DNA from: Patescibacteria group bacterium
GTDB taxonomy: Bacteria > Patescibacteriota > Minisyncoccia > Portnoybacterales > UBA2143
Length of the DNA: 6,359 bases
Direction: 5' to 3'
Assembly: GCA_018829245.1 (NCBI GenBank)
Contig: JAHJUH010000019.1
Span: 1 to 6,359 of the forward strand
Shown here piece by piece: positions 1 through 4,034 of this stretch; position 1 is the stretch's first letter, and every line of letters starts with the position of its first letter. The notes below the pieces were generated by a model, which worked only from the letters and a program-made list of their open reading frames with translations, did no database searches and was not told the DNA's origin. Both the position numbers and the translations under genes were made by a program.

Positions 1-2
1 GT

Positions 3-392
3 ATAAAGTGTCCAGCTTTAAGTAATGAATATGTTTCTTTTAGTCGTATTGGCTTTAATCATTTAATTAGAAAAGGCAGAATTCCAAGACCAAGAAATGA
101 ACAAAAAAGAAGATTTGTTTTACTTCCTTATATTGAAGAAATAATAAAAAATCCTGAAGCCAAAATTTTTTATAAACATAAAAGAATTAAACATAAGGCA
201 AATAGGCATGGGGAAAAGATTCTTATTGAATCAGAAGCAGATTTTTGGATTTTTGCGCAGAAAATAAAATCTTGCTCTGTAAAGGTTGTTATCAGGCAAT
301 TAGGCAATGGAAATAAACATTTTTTAAGTGTAATGGGTAATAATGTTGAAGTTGATAATAGAGTTAAAAACAAAAAATCTCCTAAAAAATAG
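3..392 (+). CDS. Small basic protein, possible BECR/RelE-like nuclease domain (5' partial)
   Basis: The reading frame is open from base 3 to the TAG at 390-392, giving 129 visible residues. The true start lies before the window. The protein is basic. It starts IKCPALSNEYVSFSR, followed by an H..RKGR..RPR region (the His is in FNHLI) and then LLPYIEEIIKNP. After a K/H/R-rich linker it ends in a probable beta hairpin, VKVVIRQLGNGNKHFLSVM. A His/Arg-rich helix, then 'P.I..ii.nP', then two strands ending in '.g..hF.SV' recalls the stand-alone phage-Barnase/EndoU/ColicinE5-D/RelE (BECR) toxin-like proteins common in Patescibacteria and phages. That match is from memory of the family pattern; no catalytic set is proven. 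No antitoxin is visible downstream, and upstream is cut off. The last codons form the 5' arm of a terminator hairpin, and a minus-strand small RNA ends over the same bases. The reading frame is secure; the function is tentative. Confidence 0.75.
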   Translation: MKCPALSNEYVSFSRIGFNHLIRKGRIPRPRNEQKRRFVLLPYIEEIIKNPEAKIFYKHKRIKHKANRHGEKILIESEADFWIFAQKIKSCSVKVVIRQLGNGNKHFLSVMGNNVEVDNRVKNKKSPKK

Positions 393-406
393 GAGGTTTT
401 TTGTTG
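371..406 (+). terminator. Rho-independent terminator spanning the stop codon
   Basis: CAAAAAATCTCCT (371-383) pairs with AGGAGGTTTTTTG (391-403) over 13 positions, 12 Watson-Crick plus one U-G wobble, around a 7-nt loop. A T-run closes it. The stop codon TAG (390-392) is in the loop/3' arm, so the gene's last codons double as terminator. The wobble position pairs as U-G on the plus strand but is C-A on the minus strand, so the hairpin is better in the plus direction. It can still serve the minus-strand RNA from 455, because a T-run follows it that way too. Confidence 0.75.
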
Positions 407-455
407 TGTCCGCCATCAGCTTAAATGCCGATAGAGACTGACGTCTCGCAGACAC
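371..455 (-). ncRNA. Candidate small RNA, three-way junction plus terminator (about 85 nt)
   Basis: On the minus strand a consensus promoter ends at 462, so +1 falls at 455 by canonical spacing. That is the first base of a closed fold. Stem P1: GUGUCUGC (455-448) with GCGGACAC (413-406), 8 bp. P2: GAGAC (447-443), loop GUCA, GUCUC (438-434). P3: AUCGGC (432-427), loop AUUUAA, GCUGAU (420-415). Junction strands are 0, 1 and 1 nt. P1 and P3 each contain one G-U wobble that would be a C-A mismatch if the plus strand were transcribed, so both choose the minus strand. About 10 nt later comes a terminator hairpin with a T-run ending near 371. There is no plausible ORF. I do not recognise the family. 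It lacks hammerhead core motifs and is not a tRNA. Its last part is antisense to the 3' end of the upstream gene. The structure is seen; the expression is inferred. Confidence 0.65.
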
Positions 456-461
456 ATTATT

Positions 462-491
462 ATTATATACTTTATGATTAAAACCTGTCAA
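462..491 (-). promoter_or_regulatory. Consensus sigma-70 promoter of the small RNA
   Basis: On the minus strand, TTGACA (491-486), an 18-bp spacer and TATAAT (467-462) are both exact consensus hexamers. The predicted +1 is 455. No minus-strand ORF follows; what follows is the structured RNA and its terminator. Confidence 0.75.
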
Positions 492-510
492 GTAAAAACT
501 GGGGATAATT

Positions 511-669
511 ATGTTATTAGACAAACAAGATAAAAAATTAGAGAAGAAGATTGAATGTTGTCCTTATTGTCATAGTCCTAAGATTATAAAAAAAGGCAGG
601 AGAAAAAAGAAAATGGAAGAAATTCAGATTTATTTTTGCAAATTTGTTATGAGGATGTTATTGTTATAA
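511..669 (+). pseudogene. Zinc-ribbon transposase N-terminal remnant, frameshifted
   Basis: An ATG opens a 52-residue frame with a zinc-ribbon start, CCPYCHSPKIIKKGRRKK, then a basic stretch and 'IQIYFCK'. The spacing CPxCxSxxIxKxGxxxxK...QxYxC is typical of the N-terminal zinc ribbon of IS transposases. The second cysteine pair is missing: after FCK the frame runs into FVMRMLLL and stops at 667-669. Adding one A in the AAA run at 639-641 would read FCKIC, restoring CxxC, so a 1-nt deletion is likely. Even then the frame gives only about 14 more residues, so the DDE domain is gone. The IS family cannot be named, and no terminal repeats or target duplication were found. A very short expressed zinc-ribbon protein is possible but less likely. 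Confidence 0.45.
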
Positions 670-696
670 TATACTACAATTGTTGTATACTTTAAC
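663..696. promoter_or_regulatory. 34-bp near-palindrome over an extended -10
   Basis: The stretch is symmetrical about 679/680: 14 of 17 base pairs match between the arms (GTTATAATATACTACAA against TTGTTGTATACTTTAAC), with no loop. On the plus strand its left arm contains TATAAT (665-670), with TG one base before it (662-663), an extended -10 form. No good -35 is seen. It could be an operator on a promoter with +1 near 677, or a scar of an insertion. No convincing gene starts downstream on the plus strand. Confidence 0.35.
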
Positions 697-780
697 AATC
701 AAAGTTATTTTGATTATTGGATAGTTCAGGCAGGAAAGAATACATTAACAGTAACAATTATAACAGAAGAAATATTTTAA
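670..780 (+). other. Open frame after the transposase remnant, possible gene tail fragment
   Basis: In the same frame as the remnant, past its TAA, the codons stay open to a TAA at 778-780. The end reads YFDYWIVQAGKNTLTVTIITEEIF, split by nothing but lacking any start codon. The alternating hydrophobic pattern (NTLTVTIIT) looks like beta strands, as in the C-terminus of a degraded gene. I do not recognise it. It may be chance in AT-rich DNA. Confidence 0.15.
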
Positions 781-791
781 AGACGTTCCTT
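779..791 (-). repeat. Solo end of the AAGGAACGTC palindromic repeat
   Basis: The minus strand reads AAGGAACGTCTTT followed by AAAATAT. This nearly matches AAGGAACGTCCTTAAAAATA at 6037-6056, the left end of the composite hairpin upstream of yraN. The plus-strand reading GACGTTCCTTAGAA also resembles the right end at 6218-6231. It is probably a solo or decayed copy of the same family. Confidence 0.4.
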
Positions 792-800
792 AGAATCAAG

Positions 801-832
801 AAAAAAAACGATCCCTCTTCGTAAGAAGAGGG
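801..832 (-). terminator. Rho-independent terminator of the coiled-coil gene
   Basis: On the minus strand, CCCTCTTC (832-825), loop TTAC and GAAGAGGG (820-813) form a perfect 8-bp stem. After ATCG come eight T's (808-801). It lies about 35 nt beyond the stop codon at 865-867. Confidence 0.85.
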
Positions 833-864
833 TCTCGGAGGCCAAAGCCTTTTGTATTATAAGA

Positions 865-1203
865 TTACGGAGATGTTTTTAATTCTAGGTTATCAATCTG
901 TTTTTGTATGCGGTCGTGAGCTAATTTATCCGCTTTAAATTCGGTTTCAATTACATCAAACCGTTTGGCTAAACCATCAACAGAATTTAAAACTTTATTC
1001 ATATCTTTTTTAGAAGCCAATCCATCTTTTAATTTTTCCTCTAATTCTTTAAGGTCGTATTTAGAAGCCAATCCATCTTTTAATTTTTCCTCTAATTCTT
1101 TAAGGTCGTATTTAGAAGCCAATCCATCTTTTAATTTTTCCTCTAATTTTTTAAGATTTTCTTTTGTAGCTAATTGATTAAATTGTTTTGGTGTTATTGT
1201 CAT
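865..1203 (-). CDS. Small coiled-coil protein with 17-residue tandem repeats
   Basis: 112 residues, highly charged, with no signal peptide or membrane segment, so probably cytoplasmic. Residues 1-16 (MTITPKQFNQLATKEN) lead into three 17-residue units of the form LKELEEKLKDGLASKYD. A C-terminal helix follows: NKVLNSVDGLAKRFDVIETEF, then a K/H-rich helix to the end. Nearly all of it should be helical with hydrophobic spacing typical of a coiled coil. The general type (TKxD linkers, then 'vdgLAK', then a C-terminal helix) is common in Patescibacteria, but I know of no assigned function. The repeat number probably varies by slippage. The ATG at 1203 is the only good start; AGGG just before it is a weak, close ribosome site. 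It has its own promoter, a long structured leader and a strong terminator, so it is a single-gene unit facing away from the dprA block. The frame is well supported; the function is unknown. Confidence 0.8.
   Translation of the reverse strand: MTITPKQFNQLATKENLKKLEEKLKDGLASKYDLKELEEKLKDGLASKYDLKELEEKLKDGLASKKDMNKVLNSVDGLAKRFDVIETEFKADKLAHDRIQKQIDNLELKTSP
1011..1163 (-). repeat. Three 51-bp tandem repeats within the coiled-coil gene
   Basis: Units begin at 1011, 1062 and 1113, exactly 51 bp apart, each starting TAGAAGCCAATCCATC on the plus strand. Units one and two are almost identical; the third diverges in its last third (N-terminal side of the protein). 51 bp is 17 codons, so gain or loss of a unit keeps the frame. 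The near-identity suggests recent duplication. Confidence 0.9.
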
Positions 1204-1313
1204 GCCCTGTAGAAGAATTTTGAACTAATTTTTTTTCCAAAAAAATTAAATACAAAATTATTTATTATTACCCCGATTCTTATTAACATTCAAAATTTCT
1301 CTACGGGGTCATG
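1201..1313 (-). promoter_or_regulatory. Structured leader of the coiled-coil gene, two alternative folds
   Basis: The leader begins (minus strand) CATGACCCCGTAGAG at 1313 and continues AAATTTTGAA to 1289. It is complementary to TTCAAAATTCTTCTAC at 1224-1209 and on through CAGGGCATG to the start codon: about 21 of 25 positions with one bulge. That fold buries the start. In the other fold ACCCCG (1309-1304) pairs with CGGGGT (1275-1270), 6 perfect bp, freeing the start. The two cannot coexist, which is how a riboswitch or translational attenuator works. Also, ATTAACAT (1318-1311) and ATGTTAAT (1289-1282) could make the second fold a pseudoknot. I do not recognise a known riboswitch. The pairing is seen; switching is inferred. 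A palindromic element scar is the alternative. Confidence 0.4.
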
Positions 1314-1321
1314 TTAATATC

Positions 1322-1349
1322 ATTTTATAATATTAAAGAATTATGTCAA
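1322..1349 (-). promoter_or_regulatory. Promoter of the coiled-coil gene
   Basis: On the minus strand, TTGACA (1349-1344), a 16-bp spacer and TAAAAT (1327-1322). The predicted +1 is about 1315, giving a leader of about 112 nt. The -35 is exact; the -10 is one base off consensus and the spacer is one short. Confidence 0.5.
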
Positions 1350-1350
1350 C

Positions 1351-1462
1351 AGCGAGTATTCTAAAATTTATGAGCGTTTTACCCTACCTGCCAGCCGGCG
1401 TGGCAAAAAGGGCTCCGACGCGTTTTAAAAAAACCTAAATCGTTCGTTCTAAAGAATTCTAT
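1351..1462 (+). repeat. Degenerate intergenic copy of the dprA hairpin repeat, with nested insert
   Basis: This copy aligns with 2942-3041 inside dprA: AGCGAGTATTCTAAAATTTA... against AGCTCGTACTTCTGAATTTT..., then a shared GAGCG(T/C)TTTACCCT and GGGCTCCGACGCGT. The shared core is too long to be chance. Between CCCT (ending 1385) and GGGCTCC (1410) this copy has 24 nt where dprA has 3. The extra bases include CTGCCAGCCGGCGTGGCA, a GC-rich near-palindrome foreign to the AT-rich surroundings. The outer arms no longer pair well, so this copy is older. It fills most of the non-coding gap between 1204 and 1539. Boundaries are approximate. Confidence 0.7.
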
Positions 1463-1499
1463 GCGTAACGTAAAGAAAACAAAATTTTTAAAAAGGTAC

Positions 1500-1532
1500 T
1501 TGACTACCATTTTAATATGGTATAAAATGGTA
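1500..1532 (+). promoter_or_regulatory. Promoter with overlapping palindromic operator for the ATPase-dprA operon
   Basis: TTGACT (1500-1505), a 17-bp spacer and TAAAAT (1523-1528) give a predicted +1 at about 1535, only 5 nt before the ATG at 1540. The message would be almost leaderless, and no Shine-Dalgarno site is seen. Three copies of one half-site overlie it: TACCAT (1505-1510), ATGGTA (1517-1522) and ATGGTA (1527-1532). The outer pair extends to a perfect 9-bp inverted repeat, TACCATTTT / AAAATGGTA, between and over the hexamers. A repressor binding here would block RNA polymerase; which protein binds is unknown. Confidence 0.55.
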
Positions 1533-1539
1533 ATATGAT

Positions 1540-2832
1540 ATGATAAAAAATAACCATAATTTAATTAAAAGAGATATATTTAATCGTGTTATTGATCATC
1601 TTCAGGCAAAAGAGATGACAGTTATTATTGGGCCTCGGCAAGTAGGAAAAACAACTTTGTTAGAGCAAATTCAGGATTATTTAATTGGCAAGAAAAAAAT
1701 CAATCATAAAGCACTGTTTTATTTTAATTTAGATATAACTAAGAATTTGGCTTTATTTAGCAAACAAGAAAACGTTATAAATTTTATTAAAGATAGAAAA
1801 AGAAAAAACGAGAAAATATATTTGTTTATTGATGAAGTTCAAAGGATTAAAAACGCTGGAGTTTTTTTAAAAGGAATTTATGATTTGAAATTAGGAGTAA
1901 AGTTTGTTTTAACTGGATCGTCTTCTTTAGAAATAAAATCAAAAATTCAAGAAGCGCTTACTGGCAGAAAACAAATTTTTAAGTTAATGCCTTTAAGTTT
2001 AGCTGAATATGTTGTTTACAAAAATCCAGAAATTTTTAAGATTATTCAAAAACAAAAATTAATTTCAGATTATGATTTTAGCGAATGGCAGAAATTAGTT
2101 AGCGATTTTGCCGTTTATGGCGGTTATCCGCGAATAGCAACAGAAGAAAACATAAACAAGAAAATTGAATTAATTGAAGAATTATATAATAGCTATTTAG
2201 ATAAAGATATTATTAATTTTTTGAAAATTAAAAATACGGTTTCATTCTCTAAATTAGTTTCTTTATTGGCGGCACAGACAGGAGGATTATTAAATGTTAA
2301 TCAATTAGCAACAGATATGGCAGTGGAAGTTAAAACATTAAATCATTATCTTTATGTTTTGGAAAATACTTTTATTATCAAACTGGTTAGGCCGTTTTTT
2401 ACTAACTCAAAAAAAGAATTAATTAAGATGCCCAAAGTTTATTTTTTAGATAATGGCATTAGAAATTTTGCCTTATCGCGTTTTGAAAATTTAGATAACA
2501 GAATTGATAAGGGCGAAGTATTTGAAAATTTAGCTGCTAGTGAATTGTTAAAAATAGTTAAGCCGCCGCAATCGCTTCATTATTGGCGAAGTTTACAAAA
2601 AGCTGAAGTGGATTTTGTAATTAGAAAAGGAAATGGTGAAATTATTCCTTTAGAGGTTAAGGCGCAAAAAATGATTAAACCGACTATTAGCAGAAGTTTT
2701 AGGTCTTTTTTAGATAGGTATAAGCCGAATACTGCAATATTGATAAATTATAATCTGCGACAAAAACAGAAAATAATTAAAACTAATTTGATTATGTTGA
2801 TGATATCTGATATTAAGAAAGAACTGCTATGA
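1540..2832 (+). CDS. AAA ATPase with DUF4143 C-terminal domain
   Basis: 430 residues, the usual size for AAA_14/DUF4143 proteins. The N-terminal ATPase part shows Walker A GPRQVGKTT (31-39), Walker B YLFIDEVQ (94-101; D98, E99), the sensor-like LTGSSSLEI (124-132) and the family signature YGGYPRIA (193-200). A winged-helix-like middle runs to about residue 290. The C-terminal DUF4143 part has YFLDNGIRN, GEVFENLAASEL (325-336) and a PD-(D/E)XK-like layout: EVDFVI with D358, then PLEVK with E372 and K374. Nucleotide binding is secure. The family is often poorly characterised, and whether this one cuts DNA is unknown. The first in-frame ATG is used; an ATG at 1535 hits a stop after one codon. 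Its TGA overlaps the dprA ATG (ATGA), implying translational coupling. It is not a usual partner of dprA and may be an accessory gene that joined the operon. Confidence 0.9.
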   Translation: MIKNNHNLIKRDIFNRVIDHLQAKEMTVIIGPRQVGKTTLLEQIQDYLIGKKKINHKALFYFNLDITKNLALFSKQENVINFIKDRKRKNEKIYLFIDEVQRIKNAGVFLKGIYDLKLGVKFVLTGSSSLEIKSKIQEALTGRKQIFKLMPLSLAEYVVYKNPEIFKIIQKQKLISDYDFSEWQKLVSDFAVYGGYPRIATEENINKKIELIEELYNSYLDKDIINFLKIKNTVSFSKLVSLLAAQTGGLLNVNQLATDMAVEVKTLNHYLYVLENTFIIKLVRPFFTNSKKELIKMPKVYFLDNGIRNFALSRFENLDNRIDKGEVFENLAASELLKIVKPPQSLHYWRSLQKAEVDFVIRKGNGEIIPLEVKAQKMIKPTISRSFRSFLDRYKPNTAILINYNLRQKQKIIKTNLIMLMISDIKKELL

Positions 2833-3992
2833 ATAATGTAGTTTATAAAGATGATGAGGAATATCCTGAGTTGTTAAGGCAAATGGGCAAGGACGCGCCT
2901 AAGCAATTGTATTTTAAGGGAAACTGGAGTTTACCTTTAAGAGCTCGTACTTCTGAATTTTCTGAGCGCTTTACCCTAAAGGGCTCCGACGCGTCTCAGA
3001 AAATTCAGAATGCTCGCTCTGATCGTTCTAGTTCTGTGCTTCAGAAAGTAAATTTTTCTGAATCGCTTAGCCCTCCCCAGCAAGCTGGGGAGCACGTCCA
3101 CACCTACGATTCAGAAAAATTACTTTCCTTGCAAAAATTTAAAGAACCGAGTATTTTTGAAAATTGCTTGGCTGTGATAGGAAGCAGGCGGCTCACACAT
3201 TATGGCAAGCAGGCAATGGAGAGATTGGTTGGGGAAATAGCGATGAATAATATCACAATTGTTTCTGGTTTTATGTATGGAGGCGATGCAATAGCTCATA
3301 AAACGACAATAGAAGCTGGAGGAAGAACAATTGCTGTTATGCCTTGCGGGATTGATAAAATTCATCCTGAAGACCAAGAAGACCTTTATAATGAGATTTT
3401 AGAAAATAATGGATTAATAATTTCTGAATATGAGGGAGATATGGGGCCAGCGCTTTGGACTTATCCTCAAAGAAATAGGATTGTAGCTGGTTTGTCAAAA
3501 GCTCTTTTAGTTGTGGAAGCAGGGGAAAAGAGCGGGTGTTTGATTACAGCTAATTGCGCTAAGAAATTTAACAGAAAGATTTTTGCTGTGCCTGGGCCGA
3601 TTACAAGCAGTGTGTCAGTTGGGACTAATGGGCTTATTAAGGAAGGAGCGGAAATGGTTTTGAGCGCGAAAGATGTTTTGGAGTATTATCGCTCTTTAGA
3701 TTCGTATTCTAAAATAGTTTCTTTTGATCATTCTAAATCTCCTCCTTGTCATTCTGAGGCGAAGCCGAAGAATCTAAGATCCTTCGCTAACGCTCAGGAT
3801 GACAATAAAAACGCTCAGGATGACAAAGGATTTGAAAAAAAGATTATTGAATTGTTAGAAAGGGAGCCCATGGGGGTTGATGAAATGTCGCGTAATTTGG
3901 AAATGCCTGTTTCAGAGCTTGGTGTTAAATTATCTATGATAGAGATGAAAGGATTAATTGAGATGAAAGGGAATAAATACTATAATAAATAA
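2829..3992 (+). CDS. dprA: DNA processing protein DprA with in-frame repeat insertions
   Basis: DprA binds single-stranded DNA in the cytoplasm and loads RecA during natural transformation. Visible: N-terminal YPELLRQM.KDAPKQLYFKGN (12-32), AVIGSRRLTHYGK (115-127), the Rossmann-fold SGFMYGGDAIAHKTTIEAGG (146-165), IAVMPCGID, HPED, ALWTYPQRNRIVAGLS (208-223), VVEAGEKSGCLITA (228-241), and AVPGPI..S..GTN. A C-terminal winged helix (about 334-387) also fits the family. There is no N-terminal SAM domain. Two stretches do not belong to the family. Residues about 38-100 lie between KGN and GSRR, where most DprAs have only a short link. Residues 307-333 lie between the Rossmann core and the winged helix. 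Both are translated palindromic repeats and both keep frame. Removing them leaves about 297 residues, normal for a short DprA. The gene is probably functional, since all core motifs are intact. It starts within the ATPase stop codon. Confidence 0.95.
   Translation: MNNVVYKDDEEYPELLRQMGKDAPKQLYFKGNWSLPLRARTSEFSERFTLKGSDASQKIQNARSDRSSSVLQKVNFSESLSPPQQAGEHVHTYDSEKLLSLQKFKEPSIFENCLAVIGSRRLTHYGKQAMERLVGEIAMNNITIVSGFMYGGDAIAHKTTIEAGGRTIAVMPCGIDKIHPEDQEDLYNEILENNGLIISEYEGDMGPALWTYPQRNRIVAGLSKALLVVEAGEKSGCLITANCAKKFNRKIFAVPGPITSSVSVGTNGLIKEGAEMVLSAKDVLEYYRSLDSYSKIVSFDHSKSPPCHSEAKPKNLRSFANAQDDNKNAQDDKGFEKKIIELLEREPMGVDEMSRNLEMPVSELGVKLSMIEMKGLIEMKGNKYYNK
2942..3041 (+). repeat. Palindromic hairpin repeat inserted in dprA (first copy)
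   Basis: A perfect 16-bp inverted repeat, TTCTGAATTTTCTGAG (2951-2966) with CTCAGAAAATTCAGAA (2995-3010), is continued by CGC/GCG with one bulged T. The inner part, CCCTAAAGGG, is itself a small hairpin. It is homologous to the intergenic copy at 1351-1462 and, in the arms, to the next copy at 3044-3127. It is translated as SEFSERFTLKGSDASQKIQ and neighbouring residues. Ends are approximate. Confidence 0.8.
3044..3127 (+). repeat. Palindromic hairpin repeat inserted in dprA (second copy)
   Basis: A 22-nt arm (3044-3065, ending TTTTTCTGAATCG) pairs with 3107-3127 (starting CGATTCAGAAAAATT), 21 bp with one bulge. The loop carries a perfect 9-bp palindrome, CTCCCCAGC AA GCTGGGGAG (3073-3092). 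The pattern TTTTCTGA..CGCTT..CCCT...CG.TCAGAAAA matches the first dprA copy, so the two are family members in tandem with different tips. It is translated in frame without a stop. Confidence 0.75.
3748..3826 (+). repeat. REP-like repeat in the dprA linker
   Basis: GTCATTCTGAG (3748-3758) pairs with CTCAGGATGAC (3793-3803), 10 of 11 plus one wobble, enclosing GCGAAG / CTTCG motifs. The end, ACGCTCAGGATGACAA, is repeated at 3811-3826, 21 bp (7 codons) later. The translation CHSEAKPKNLRSFANAQDD is a signature I know from many bacterial genomes, where this GTCATTCTGAG...GAAGAATCT repeat is scattered between genes and occasionally mistranslated into ORFs. Here it is inside a real gene, in frame. 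Confidence 0.85.
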
Positions 3993-4011
3993 TCAAGTAT
4001 CAAGTATCAAT
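3993..4011 (+). repeat. 19-bp direct repeat, left flank of the four-helix-bundle gene
   Basis: TCAAGTATCAAGTATCAAT starts right after the dprA stop and recurs exactly at 4400-4418. It is internally repetitive (CAAGTAT twice). The repeats bracket the inserted-looking gene. Confidence 0.8.
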
Positions 4012-4034
4012 AACCAATTAATAATCAATTGTCA

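Noticed and set aside
406..455. tRNA or hammerhead ribozyme
   Set aside because: The fold has a closing stem and two arms only, with no T-loop, anticodon arm or CCA-type end. CUGAUG occurs on the minus strand, but the following A, the GAAA box and the correct stem arrangement of a hammerhead are missing.
170..524. Two minus-strand ORFs over the first gene and the small RNA
   Set aside because: They are low-complexity antisense readings with no ribosome site or family pattern. The second starts upstream of the predicted +1, so the small RNA would not carry its start.
511..780. One gene with a read-through or recoded TAA at 667
   Set aside because: No recoding signal is visible, the two halves do not form a recognisable protein, and a same-frame continuation occurs by chance one time in three.
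1011..1163. Short CRISPR array
   Set aside because: The three 51-bp units are directly adjacent without unique spacers and form in-frame codons of a coiled-coil gene.
965..1177. Plus-strand ORF with repeated EANPSFNFSSNSLRSYL
   Set aside because: It is the antisense reading of the 51-bp repeat in the coiled-coil gene; the minus strand has the promoter, terminator and sensible protein.
2940..3127. dprA as a pseudogene disrupted by insertions
   Set aside because: All insertions keep the frame, no stop codons arise, and the Rossmann and winged-helix motifs on both sides are intact.
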